Source of the DNA: Anoxynatronum sibiricum
GTDB lineage: Bacteria > Bacillota > Clostridia > Peptostreptococcales > Tindalliaceae
Assembly (NCBI RefSeq): GCF_039414295.1
Contig: NZ_JBCITM010000031.1
Coordinates: forward strand, 1-24,988
DNA length: 24,988 bases
Direction: 5' to 3'
Each line of letters opens with the position of its first letter. The first letter of the stretch is position 1. The notes beneath the pieces were generated by a model, which was given only the letters and a program-made list of their open reading frames with translations, was not told the origin of the DNA and made no database searches. Made by a program: the position numbers and the translations under genes. This document shows positions 1 to 7,614 of the stretch, piece after piece.

Positions 1-18
1 ACTTTTTGTGTTACTTAG

Positions 19-176
19 TCAAAGATCAAAAGCAAAGACAGTAACGAAGCTATTGGCTCACAAATTGGCGAGCACAATGGCTCAAAAATTCATCAGCGCG
101 CGGCTCAGAAATTCATTGACATTCGGATGAAAATATTGAAACAGAGATAAACGAGTTAAAAAATAAGCTTAAATAA
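19..176 (+). pseudogene. Degenerate coding remnant, probably transposon-derived
   Basis: Translating from base 19 gives a readable stretch that includes EAIGSQIGEHNG and KIHQRAAQKFIDIR. At about base 126 the plausible reading moves to the next frame and continues as DENIETEINELKNKLK before a stop at 174-176. There is no start codon or ribosome binding site, and the piece runs toward the window edge, so it looks like the decayed C-terminal end of a gene. The family is not recognised with confidence. Its position directly before a transposase remnant suggests the same mobile-element debris, but it could be an unrelated gene. Confidence 0.3.
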
Positions 177-180
177 AGAC

Positions 181-377
181 ATGTCCGATTCCCTGCAGTC
201 TGGCCATGACACCGAAGCCACTCCGAAGCCACTAACCGCATCAAAAGCAAAAAAGGCCACAGCGGTTACGTCTTAGGGTTAAGCGAAACCTGTTCACCAG
301 ACAACCCATTCCAGCTCATCACCGATTACAGCTTTCAGTCCAACATTACTGATATTCTTCACCGCAAAACTAAATAA
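181..377 (+). pseudogene. IS1182-like transposase fragment, frameshifted by an 11-bp duplication
   Basis: From base 181 one frame reads SLQSGHDTEAT. A different frame then continues as NRIKSKKGHSGYVLGLSET and on through SPDNPFQLITDYSFQSN to a stop at 375-377. The two halves join in frame if one copy of the tandem 11-bp repeat CCGAAGCCACT (212-222 and 223-233) is removed, so a slippage-type duplication probably caused the break. The pattern SLQ..(H/P)D.(D/E)AT..., a GY.....ET stretch and then a LITDY...N stretch resembles the central region of IS1182-type DDE transposases, as I remember that family. N- and C-terminal parts are missing and I see no terminal inverted repeats. The element is dead. 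The family assignment is an inference from motif resemblance. Confidence 0.45.
212..233. repeat. 11-bp perfect tandem duplication (CCGAAGCCACT x2)
   Basis: Two adjacent identical 11-bp units lie at 212-222 and 223-233. Eleven is not a multiple of three, so the duplication shifts the frame of the transposase remnant around it. Deleting one unit restores a continuous reading frame. Confidence 0.9.
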
Positions 378-825
378 GGTCACGATCTTTACCTCCTGGA
401 AGGATCATTGCATCAACGATTTTGAGTGAAAGGCGATGCGATTTTCTCCACAAACAATTTCCTGATACAATCGGCCATCTTTGATAATGAGCACGCGCTT
501 GCTGCAGCTAGCGACGTATGCGTCGTAAGTAACCATCAAAATTGATGTGTTTTTTTGTATTGAGTATTGAAAATAGGTCCATCACATCTTTAGAGTTCTT
601 GGAGTCAAGATTTCCTGTCGGTTCATCGGCAAGAAGTAATAAGGGATTTGCTACAACTGCTCTGGCAATTGCTGTGCGTTGTGCTTGTCCACCTGATATT
701 TCAAAGGTGCTTTTGTTAAGCAACTTTTCAATTCCAAGAAGCTTCGAAACTGCATTTGTTCTTTTTTTTACCTCGACAACTGTTACACCCTCAAGTGTAA
801 GGGGAAGCATAATAATTTCGCCCAT
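370..825 (-). pseudogene. Truncated, frameshifted ABC transporter ATPase (BceA type)
   Basis: On the minus strand the part from 825 down to about 537 encodes the ABC signature ISGGQAQRTAIARA and a Walker B with D-loop, LLLLADEPTGNLD. At about 537 the sensible reading jumps frame and continues as MVTYDAYVASCSKRVLIIKDG, ending at the stop 370-372. The tail pattern (VT.DA.VAS...R...IKDGR, then ...GG near the end) is that of ATPases from antimicrobial-peptide or bacitracin export systems (BceA/YxdL group). The N-terminal half with Walker A is absent, a stop lies just upstream of the remaining start, and the switch histidine (normally VTHDA) is tyrosine. No partner permease is visible. It cannot make a working ATPase. 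Confidence 0.8.
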
Positions 826-1032
826 GCTCTGTTACAGGAAGAAAATAGACTGGGGATTATTGATTTACAGTGAAAGTGCGTTATTCCACCAACCATAGAG
901 AGGTTCTCTTGGAGGGTTATGTTGTAGAGGTTAACGATTAATGCCATTTTGAAGACGGTGCGGTCAAAGCCCGACTTTTTGCAACATTCTAAAACAGGAC
1001 GTCAATCTCAGTTTTAAAGTGGAGGTGCTATG

Positions 1033-1659
1033 ATGACTCGAAAGCAAAAATGGCTGATTGGCCTGACCTGCTTCATAGGATCGATTTTCATGGCTTGTGG
1101 TGATGGCGGGTCAATGACAGTTAAGGAAATAGATCTGCAACACCTGGTGACGCCAGCAGGTCTGATGGTCCAAAACAAGGAAGTTTATGAAATGGTCCAG
1201 GAAATAGGCAACAGTGGCCCTGGGGTAGCTTTTGATGACATGAGTCAGTTGGAGAACGAAGAACGACAGGAAGTTGAAGCCTTCTTTGGACAACTGCCAG
1301 GGCAAATGCTGGAGATTGAGGAAAGAACCGTTGAGATCAGGGATGAGGCGACCATTGAGGCCATCTTTGATGCGCTGAAGACAGCTTCTGGGGAATACGT
1401 GATTGACGACGAAGACATAACCAGTTGGCTTGAGAGTGACTTCTATTACGTCAGTGTGGCTTATGACGACGAAGTCATTAACCAGAAAGGCCATGCCATG
1501 GATTACCCAGAGCAGTTGCAGGAGGGGTATGTCTTTTATCTGTATGTGCTGGAGGATGACAGACTGTTTTTTCCGGATGGCAAGATGAATGGTGAAGGCG
1601 GACAGGGACTGGTGACAGTGCCTTTTGATTTTCAGTGGTTTGAAGGGTTGATCCATTAG
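1033..1659 (+). CDS. Putative acidic lipoprotein of unknown function
   Basis: A 208-residue protein. The start at 1033 is preferred over the ATG at 1030 because GGAGG at 1021-1025 then lies 7 bases away instead of 4. The N-terminus has basic residues (TRKQK), a hydrophobic core and then IFMAC, with Cys22 as a possible lipidation site. The Phe-Met-Ala-Cys box is a loose match to the usual lipobox. A similar LFMAC occurs in the deacetylase at 8509, which supports lipidation. The mature part is strongly acidic (for example DDEDITSW and VLEDDR), mostly soluble, with no repeats or catalytic motif I recognise. I expect an extracytoplasmic membrane-anchored protein. It stands alone with its own ribosome binding site beside a mobile-element scar. 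Confidence 0.7.
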   Translation: MTRKQKWLIGLTCFIGSIFMACGDGGSMTVKEIDLQHLVTPAGLMVQNKEVYEMVQEIGNSGPGVAFDDMSQLENEERQEVEAFFGQLPGQMLEIEERTVEIRDEATIEAIFDALKTASGEYVIDDEDITSWLESDFYYVSVAYDDEVINQKGHAMDYPEQLQEGYVFYLYVLEDDRLFFPDGKMNGEGGQGLVTVPFDFQWFEGLIH

Positions 1660-1686
1660 CCGCTTCACTTTCAATGCAGCGGTTTT
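1660..1686 (+). terminator. Weak hairpin with short T tract
   Basis: CCGCT (1660-1664) can pair with AGCGG (1678-1682) around a 13-base loop, followed by TTTT. It begins right after the stop codon of the lipoprotein gene. The stem is only 5 bp, so termination may be weak or absent. Confidence 0.35.
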
Positions 1687-1752
1687 CCAACTGAAAAAAA
1701 GTGTAACAGATAGCTCCTCTATATCGTTTTCATAGCAAAAGGAGATGATCAT

Positions 1753-2196
1753 ATGAACATGAGAAGAGTCATTCAGTTACTGTGTGTAGGTGTCGTCATT
1801 TTTTTGTTGAATGGGCCGGTTTTTGCGTTGAACGAAGTGAAAGAAGCACCAAGTATTGAAACACAAGAATTGATACAGCCTCTGTTTACACACATCGTAT
1901 TGTTTCAGAATAATTTTGATATCGCTTCAAACGGCCAGGTATCGGTTTCGTCTTATTTAACAGCAAGAAATGTTGACTCCCTCAGAATCAATATCAGCTT
2001 ACAACGCTACAACAATAATAGGTGGACAACCATAAAATCATGGTCGAATACTGCGAATGGTACAAGTATGGGGCTCAGCGGGAGTCACTATGTTACAAAA
2101 GGGTACTCGTATCGAATGGTTTCAAATGGAATTGCTTATCGAAGTGGTTCACAGGTTGAAAGTGCGGCACATACAAGTTCATCAAAGTACTACTGA
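1753..2196 (+). CDS. Small secreted protein, DUF6147-like
   Basis: A 147-residue protein. AAGGAG at 1738-1743 supports the ATG at 1753. Residues 1-26 form a classic signal peptide: MNMRR, a hydrophobic run, and a likely signal peptidase I site after PVFA. The mature protein has no cysteine and is rich in Ser, Asn, Thr and Tyr. It has alternating polar and hydrophobic stretches (ISLQRYNNNRWTTIKSWS and YVTKGYSYRMV) that suggest a compact beta-sandwich. This layout resembles small exported Firmicute proteins of the DUF6147 type, whose function is not established. The DUF match is from memory and needs a profile search. It is not obviously in an operon with its neighbours, since each of the three genes here has its own well-spaced ribosome binding site. 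Confidence 0.65.
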   Translation: MNMRRVIQLLCVGVVIFLLNGPVFALNEVKEAPSIETQELIQPLFTHIVLFQNNFDIASNGQVSVSSYLTARNVDSLRINISLQRYNNNRWTTIKSWSNTANGTSMGLSGSHYVTKGYSYRMVSNGIAYRSGSQVESAAHTSSSKYY

Positions 2197-2272
2197 TGTG
2201 TTGTGCGAACATGAGTGTGAGCCGTCATAATTCCTAAGAATCACATCCAAAAAATGAGAAAGGGGTTTAACA

Positions 2273-2929
2273 ATGAACATTAGCAATGTGAGCTCAACCA
2301 ATTATTACACTGGAGCTAAGGCTGCCTCCAATAATAACCTTCAAGACAAGTTCGAAGACTTGATCAATAACGAAACTGATATATATGTATCAGAAAAGTT
2401 TAAATTAGCAAAGAATAGTGATGTTGGTTCAAAAGTGTTCGATTTATCCAAACTTAATGGGAAGTTACAGAATACATTGCTGTCCAATGATGTAAAGATG
2501 TTTTATCAGGAAAGTACAGGGCAGACAATCTTCAGGACGTTCTTTAAAAAGCCCAACTCCAATGAACCGATGATAGTTGATGTATGTGTGCCAAATCATA
2601 AGTTTAGTGAGGGTATAGATGAAAAAACATTTAATGATACGATAGGCAAAGCTATTTTGCTTATGGATAGAGTAATTTCAATGCATACAGTTCTTGGAGA
2701 GGTGGTTGCTGATGCATATGGGTCTGAATTTAAGTATATACACCAGGCGAGAAAGTTAGACTTCTCAGGATATGTGGAGGCGATAGAAAACCGGATCAAG
2801 TCGATGGCCAATTATGATTTATACAAAGATAACCCTTTAAGCAGCGGCAAACATGTTTCGGAGGCAACGATTCAAGAACTGTTGAAAGAACTGGAAGACA
2901 TCTTATTTGAGTTGAAAATAAAAATGTAA
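2273..2929 (+). CDS. Hypothetical cytoplasmic protein
   Basis: A 218-residue protein with AAAGGGG about 7 bases before the ATG at 2273. There is no signal peptide and no membrane segment. The N-terminus (MNISNVSSTNYYTGAKAAS) is Ser/Asn/Tyr-rich and looks unstructured. It is followed by a central part with beta-like stretches (TIFRTFFKKP and MIVDVCVPNH) and a helical C-terminal half ending in ELLKELEDILFELKIKM, a likely amphipathic or coiled-coil helix. I do not recognise the family. Base composition is clearly more AT-rich than the housekeeping genes from 3.5 kb on, suggesting a recent or accessory origin. It is a plausible gene by length, start context and composition. Confidence 0.65.
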   Translation: MNISNVSSTNYYTGAKAASNNNLQDKFEDLINNETDIYVSEKFKLAKNSDVGSKVFDLSKLNGKLQNTLLSNDVKMFYQESTGQTIFRTFFKKPNSNEPMIVDVCVPNHKFSEGIDEKTFNDTIGKAILLMDRVISMHTVLGEVVADAYGSEFKYIHQARKLDFSGYVEAIENRIKSMANYDLYKDNPLSSGKHVSEATIQELLKELEDILFELKIKM

Positions 2930-3211
2930 ATGATCATCGGCTTTCAGCAAGTTGATCAACGGGTGTGACATTTTCAACTGAGGTATAAGCGGAACCTAAC
3001 CAAACATCTTCGACTCAAAAATGTAGGTTGATATTAGGTTGATATAATGAATGCAAAAGAAAGAAAAGGAGATAGATGGTTAAAATCAAGTTATAAGAAG
3101 CATCTTGGCAGATGCCTGGTGTCACATTAGAGGTGTTTATCTGTCGGCGTTAACTGAATCTTCACTTCGATTTTGACTGGTTGAAACAGCAAAATGATGG
3201 ATAGATGTGAG
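2930..3211. other. Intergenic region with short repeats, no gene seen
   Basis: No convincing gene lies here. It contains a perfect 10-bp palindrome GTTGATCAAC (2951-2960), a short direct repeat AGGTTGATAT at 3026-3035 and 3036-3045, a TATAAT at 3043-3048 without a properly spaced -35 box, and a hairpin GCATCT-TGGC-AGATGC (3100-3115) without a T tract. A Shine-Dalgarno-like AAGGAGATAG precedes an ATG that opens only six codons. It separates the AT-rich accessory patch from the valS promoter. Confidence 0.5.
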
Positions 3212-3239
3212 TTGACAATCCCATTCAGTAGGGTATAAT
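3212..3239 (+). promoter_or_regulatory. Sigma-A type promoter of the valS leader
   Basis: TTGACA (3212-3217) and TATAAT (3234-3239) are both perfect consensus with a 16-base spacer. Transcription would start near 3246, just before the T-box leader. A strong promoter fits a gene controlled downstream by premature termination. Confidence 0.85.
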
Positions 3240-3245
3240 GAACCA

Positions 3246-3525
3246 AAGAAAGTTAATCGATGCACAAAAGCGATGAAAAAGAGGAGTAGGCAGCGCAGCT
3301 CCCCAGAGAGAAAAGTCCCTGGCTGAAAGACTTTTTGGAACACTGGCTGTTGAAGGTAGCTTTGAAGCTTCCGGGTGGAAGCCTGCTTTGGCAGGTGCGT
3401 ACATGTGGACGGTGCAGGCCGTTATCCTGATGAAGTGTCGGCACTTTGGTTGTTGTTTTGTTGCCGGAATTAAGGTGGTACCGCGAAGCCCTTTCGTCCT
3501 TAGAGATAGGAGAGAGGGTTTTTTT
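3246..3525 (+). promoter_or_regulatory. T-box leader of valS, tRNA-Val responsive
   Basis: The diagnostic T-box AAGGTGGTACCGCG is at 3472-3485. Stem I is recognisable. AAAGC (3267-3271) pairs with GCTTT (3359-3363), CAGCGCAG (3291-3298) pairs with CTGGCTG (3343-3349), an AGTA motif lies at 3285-3288, and AGAGAG at 3305-3310 precedes the apical hairpin. The specifier loop ends in GTA (3356-3358), a valine codon directly before the closing helix and a purine. Two further hairpins follow at 3367-3382 and 3382-3395. By the known mechanism, uncharged tRNA-Val pairs with GTA and with the TGGT bulge of the T-box, stabilising the antiterminator. Without it the terminator at 3489-3525 forms. Confidence 0.9.
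3489..3525 (+). terminator. Regulated terminator of the valS T-box
   Basis: CCCTTTC-g-TCCT (3489-3500) pairs with AGGAGAGAGGG (3508-3518) around a 7-base loop and is followed by seven T (3519-3525). The 5' arm adjoins the T-box sequence, so terminator and antiterminator are mutually exclusive. Confidence 0.85.
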
Positions 3526-3576
3526 GATGGGAAAAAATCATTAATACGAAAGTTGATATTTGAAGGAGGAAATACA

Positions 3577-6225
3577 ATGGCAAACCAGTTACCTAAAAAC
3601 TATGACCCCAAGGATTTTGAGAAAAAAGTGTATCAGGACTGGCTGGAGAAAGGGTATTTTCGTGCAGAAGTGAATGAAAATAAAACCCCCTTCAGCATCA
3701 TGCTGCCGCCCCCCAACATCACCGGTGCCTTGCACCTGGGCCATGCCCTGGACCAAACCATTCAGGATATCCTCATTCGCTACAAGCGTATGAGCGGGTT
3801 TGAAGCCCTGTGGATGCCGGGAACCGACCATGCCAGTATCGCCACAGAAGTGAAAGTGGTTGAAAAGGTGAAAGAGGAAAAGGGAATCAGCAAAAAAGAG
3901 CTGGGCCGGGAAAAATTCATGGAAGAAGCCTGGGCCTGGCGGGATACCTATGGCCGTCGCATTGTGGAGCAAATGCAGCAGCTGGGCAGCTCCTGTGACT
4001 GGGATCGTGAACGTTTCACCATGGATGAAGGCTGCAGCGCCGCTGTGACAGAGGTGTTTGTGCGTCTCTTTGAAAAAGGGCTGATTTACCGGGGGAACCG
4101 GATCATCAACTGGTGCCCGGACTGTAAAACTTCCCTTTCTGATGCAGAGGTGGAACATGAAGATAAAATGGGGAATTTCTGGCATGTGAAATATCCCATT
4201 AAAGGCGAAGACGGGTTCATCGAAATTGCCACTACACGCCCCGAAACCATTTTGGGAGATACAGCCGTGGCAGTGCATCCTGATGATGAACGGTACAAGC
4301 ACCTTATTGGAAAAATCGCCATTCTGCCCGTTTTGAACCGGGAAATTCCCATTATTGCCGATACCTATGTGGACCCGGAGTTTGGCACCGGTGCGGTGAA
4401 AATCACCCCCTGTCATGACCCCAACGATTTCGAGGTGGGGGTGCGCCACGACCTGCCCCAAATTCGGGTGATGAATGACGATGCCTCCATCAACGAGCTG
4501 GGAGGCCCCTACGTGGGCATGGCTCGTTATGAATGCCGAAAAGCACTGGTAAAGGACCTGGAAGAGCTGGGACTGCTGGTGGAGGTGAAAGAACGGAACC
4601 ACAGTGTGGGGCACTGCTACCGCTGCCATACGGCAGTGGAACCCCTCACCTCCGAACAATGGTTTGTGCGCATGGAACCCCTGGCAAAGCCAGCCATTGA
4701 TGCCGTCAAAGACGGATCCATCAAATTTGTGCCGGAACGGTTTGACAAAACCTACTTCCACTGGCTGGAGAATATTCGGGACTGGTGCATTTCCCGGCAA
4801 TTATGGTGGGGGCACCGGATTCCTGCCTACTACTGTGATGACTGCCAGGAAATCACTGTGGCCCGCCAGGCACCTGATGCCTGCTCGAAATGCAACAGCA
4901 CCAACCTGCGGCAGGATGAAGATGCGCTGGATACATGGTTCAGCTCTGCCCTGTGGACCTTCTCCACCCTGGGATGGCCGGAGCAGACCCCTGAACTGAA
5001 ATACTTCCATCCCACCGATGTACTGGTGACTGGCTACGACATCATCTTTTTCTGGGTGGTGCGCATGGTATTCTCCAGCCTGGAGTTTATGGAAGAAATT
5101 CCCTTTAAGCATGTGCTGATTCATGGACTGGTGCGGGATGCCCAGGGCCGAAAAATGAGTAAATCCCTGGGGAACGGGGTAGACCCCCTGCAGGTAATTG
5201 ATGAGTTTGGTGCCGATGCCCTGCGCTACACCCTTATTCAGGGGAACAGCCCCGGCAGTGACATGCGGTTCAGCCAGGAAAAGCTGGAGGCTGCCCGTAA
5301 TTTTGCCAACAAACTGTGGAACGCCACCCGTTTCGTTCTGATGAATTTGGAAGAAGAAGTACCGACAATGGAAACCCTGGCCGACAGCCTGGCACTGGAA
5401 GATGAATGGATTCTTTCCCGTCTGGAACGGACCCGCCAGGAGGTGACAGCCAATCTCGACAAATTTGAACTGGGGCTGGCTCTCCAGAAAATTTACGATT
5501 TCACATGGAACGAATATTGCGACTGGTACATTGAGATGACCAAAACCCGCCTCTACGGCGATAATGAAGACGCCCGAAAAACCGCCCAGGCGGTGCTGAC
5601 AGAAGTGCTGAAAGGTATTCTGCGGCTCTTGCATCCTTTCATGCCCTTTATCACGGAAGAAATCTGGCAGACCCTGCCCAATACCATCGGCAGCGTGATG
5701 GTGGCGCCCTGGCCGAAAGCCATGGAAGAGGCACTGAAACCCCAGATGGAAACCCGCATGGAGCACCTGATGACGGCCATTCGCAACATCCGCAACATTC
5801 GGGCAGAAATGAATGTGCCCCACAGTGTGAAAGCGGCCCTGCAGGTGGTGGCTCAGACAGAAGAAAGCCGCCAGATCATCACCATGGGAACCCCCTACCT
5901 GAAAAGCCTGGCAGGCATTGCCGATGTCAGCTTCCTTGAGAAAGAGGAGGATGCTCCCAATCTGGCGGTTTCCACCATGATCCCCGGAGCCCAGCTGTAC
6001 ATTCCTCTGGCAGAGCTCATAGACCTTGACAAAGAAATTCAGCGGCTGGAAAAAGAAAAGGAAAAAGCCCTGGCAGAAATCAAGCGGGTGGAAGGCAAGC
6101 TGTCCAATGAAGGCTTTATGAAAAAGGCTCCAGAAAAGCTGGTGGAAGAAGAAAAGGCCAAGAAAGCCGGTTTTGAAGAGATGCTGGTGACCCTTGAGAA
6201 ACGCATTGCAGAGCTGAAAATCTAA
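3577..6225 (+). CDS. valS: Valine--tRNA ligase
   Basis: A class Ia aminoacyl-tRNA synthetase, cytoplasmic, that charges tRNA-Val with valine. The protein has 882 residues, the normal family length. The start at 3577 is chosen because AAGGAGGA (3563-3570) precedes it. The open frame continues upstream to 3388, but that part is T-box leader. The HIGH-type signature HLGH is at residues 53-56 after PPPNITGAL, the KMSKS loop at 526-530, and the CP1 editing domain, with TTRPETILGD, starts near 219. Cys pairs CPDC, CYRC, CDDC and CSKC suggest zinc-knuckle structures. The C-terminus is a Lys/Glu-rich coiled coil (LDKEIQRLEKEKEKALAEI), typical of ValRS. Expression is controlled by the upstream T-box. 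folC follows after 72 bases with no terminator. Confidence 0.97.
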   Translation: MANQLPKNYDPKDFEKKVYQDWLEKGYFRAEVNENKTPFSIMLPPPNITGALHLGHALDQTIQDILIRYKRMSGFEALWMPGTDHASIATEVKVVEKVKEEKGISKKELGREKFMEEAWAWRDTYGRRIVEQMQQLGSSCDWDRERFTMDEGCSAAVTEVFVRLFEKGLIYRGNRIINWCPDCKTSLSDAEVEHEDKMGNFWHVKYPIKGEDGFIEIATTRPETILGDTAVAVHPDDERYKHLIGKIAILPVLNREIPIIADTYVDPEFGTGAVKITPCHDPNDFEVGVRHDLPQIRVMNDDASINELGGPYVGMARYECRKALVKDLEELGLLVEVKERNHSVGHCYRCHTAVEPLTSEQWFVRMEPLAKPAIDAVKDGSIKFVPERFDKTYFHWLENIRDWCISRQLWWGHRIPAYYCDDCQEITVARQAPDACSKCNSTNLRQDEDALDTWFSSALWTFSTLGWPEQTPELKYFHPTDVLVTGYDIIFFWVVRMVFSSLEFMEEIPFKHVLIHGLVRDAQGRKMSKSLGNGVDPLQVIDEFGADALRYTLIQGNSPGSDMRFSQEKLEAARNFANKLWNATRFVLMNLEEEVPTMETLADSLALEDEWILSRLERTRQEVTANLDKFELGLALQKIYDFTWNEYCDWYIEMTKTRLYGDNEDARKTAQAVLTEVLKGILRLLHPFMPFITEEIWQTLPNTIGSVMVAPWPKAMEEALKPQMETRMEHLMTAIRNIRNIRAEMNVPHSVKAALQVVAQTEESRQIITMGTPYLKSLAGIADVSFLEKEEDAPNLAVSTMIPGAQLYIPLAELIDLDKEIQRLEKEKEKALAEIKRVEGKLSNEGFMKKAPEKLVEEEKAKKAGFEEMLVTLEKRIAELKI

Positions 6226-6297
6226 AGTAACAAGGAAACCAGGGATCTGGTGATGATGAATCGCACGAATCAATGATAAGAGGAGGCTGACGCCCCC

Positions 6298-7614
6298 ATG
6301 AATTATGAAGAAGCGCTGACCTACATTCACAGTACCTACAAGTTCGGCAGCAAGCTGGGCCTCACCAATATCAAAGCCCTGCTGGCCAAGCTGGGCAACC
6401 CGGAAAAAAACCTGCCGGTAATTCATGTGGCCGGTACCAACGGGAAAGGTTCTGTCTGCTCCATGCTCCAGTCGGTACTCACTGCAGCGGGCTATAAAAC
6501 AGGTTTATACACTTCGCCTTACATTCAACGTTTCAACGAGCGCATTCGCATCGACGAAACCATGATTCCCGATGAAGATCTGGCGGTCATGACTGCCGAA
6601 GTCAAAATCGCCGTGGAAGCCATGCTGGCCGAAGGCTGCACTCACCCCACCGAGTTCGAGGTGGTCACTGCCATCGGGTTTCTTTACTTCGCCCGGGAGG
6701 CGGTGGATGTGCTGGTGCTGGAAGTGGGGCTGGGTGGAACGGGAGACTCCACCAATGTGGTGGACCAGCCCCTGATTTCCGTGATTACTCCCGTGGATTA
6801 TGATCATATGGAGTATCTGGGAGACACTTTGGCGGCCATTGCCGGAGAAAAGGCAGGTATCATCAAACCCGGCTGCCCGGTGGTGGTGGGCGGGCAAATG
6901 CCGGAAGCCATGGCCGTTATTGAAGCCAGGGCAGCGGCGTTGGAAGCGCCCCTGTTATCGGCCCTGTCTGACACAGTGACAGTTCACGAAAGTCGTCTGG
7001 AAGGGCAGCGGTTCTCTGCCATTCTGGGTGGGGTTGACTATCGAAATATCCAGGTGGCCTTACCGGGCTTACACCAGGTGGATAACTGCCTCATCGCTCT
7101 GCGCGTATTGCAGGAACTTCCCCGGCGGGGAAATTACACGATTTCCCAGGAAGCCCTCTACCAGGGACTGGCTTCGGTGAAATGGATGGGGCGGCTGGAA
7201 ATTCTCCAGCATCACCCTCTGTTCATTATTGACGGAGCCCACAACCTGGCAGGTGCCCGGTCGTTGGCCGGCAGCATTGAACGGCTGCTGCCAGATCAGC
7301 CTGTCACCTTCCTCACCGGCATGATGGCCGACAAAGATGTGAAAGGATTCCTGGAAATCCTGTTGCCAAGAATTCGCCAGGTGGTGGTTACCCGGCCTGA
7401 GAATCCCAGGGCCATGGCAGCAGAAGAACTGGGAAGGATCATTGAGCAGCATCAGGGCAATGGAGGCATAACGGTTACCGTGGTGCCTGACCCCGAGGCT
7501 GCTGTTGACAAAGCCATTGAGCTGACACCTGAAAATGGCGTGGTGATTTGCGCCGGTTCCCTCTATTTGCTGGGAACTGTCAGGCAACGGGTATTGTCAG
7601 GGAGTGATGCGTGA
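6298..7614 (+). CDS. folC: Bifunctional folylpolyglutamate / dihydrofolate synthase
   Basis: A Mur-ligase-type enzyme that adds glutamate to dihydropteroate or folate using ATP, in one-carbon metabolism. It has 438 residues, normal for FolC. AGGAGG at 6281-6286 supports the ATG at 6298. The ATP-binding loop GTNGKGS is at residues 46-52, followed by the folate-binding stretch YTSPYIQRFNERI. The Mur-ligase segment DYDHMEYLGDTLAAIAGEKA is intact, and DGAHN lies in the C-terminal domain. It sits downstream of valS, a pairing common in Firmicutes, and probably shares its transcript, so folate polyglutamylation may partly follow the valine T-box. The stop codon overlaps the start of the next gene. 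Confidence 0.95.
   Translation: MNYEEALTYIHSTYKFGSKLGLTNIKALLAKLGNPEKNLPVIHVAGTNGKGSVCSMLQSVLTAAGYKTGLYTSPYIQRFNERIRIDETMIPDEDLAVMTAEVKIAVEAMLAEGCTHPTEFEVVTAIGFLYFAREAVDVLVLEVGLGGTGDSTNVVDQPLISVITPVDYDHMEYLGDTLAAIAGEKAGIIKPGCPVVVGGQMPEAMAVIEARAAALEAPLLSALSDTVTVHESRLEGQRFSAILGGVDYRNIQVALPGLHQVDNCLIALRVLQELPRRGNYTISQEALYQGLASVKWMGRLEILQHHPLFIIDGAHNLAGARSLAGSIERLLPDQPVTFLTGMMADKDVKGFLEILLPRIRQVVVTRPENPRAMAAEELGRIIEQHQGNGGITVTVVPDPEAAVDKAIELTPENGVVICAGSLYLLGTVRQRVLSGSDA

Noticed and set aside
542..898. 118-residue plus-strand frame opposite the ABC remnant
   Set aside because: The minus strand carries clear ABC motifs, while this frame has none.
3043..3048. TATAAT upstream of valS
   Set aside because: The only TTGATA nearby leaves a 9-base spacer, while the consensus promoter at 3212-3239 explains the leader.
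3388..3576. 63-codon N-terminal extension of valS
   Set aside because: It lies across the T-box and terminator, and the normal ValRS start with AAGGAGGA is at 3577.
4801..6426. 541-residue open frame antisense to valS, and a 403-residue one at 3589-4800
   Set aside because: They are mirror frames of a strongly conserved gene, rich in His/Phe/Gln as expected from reverse reading, with no ribosome site or domain.
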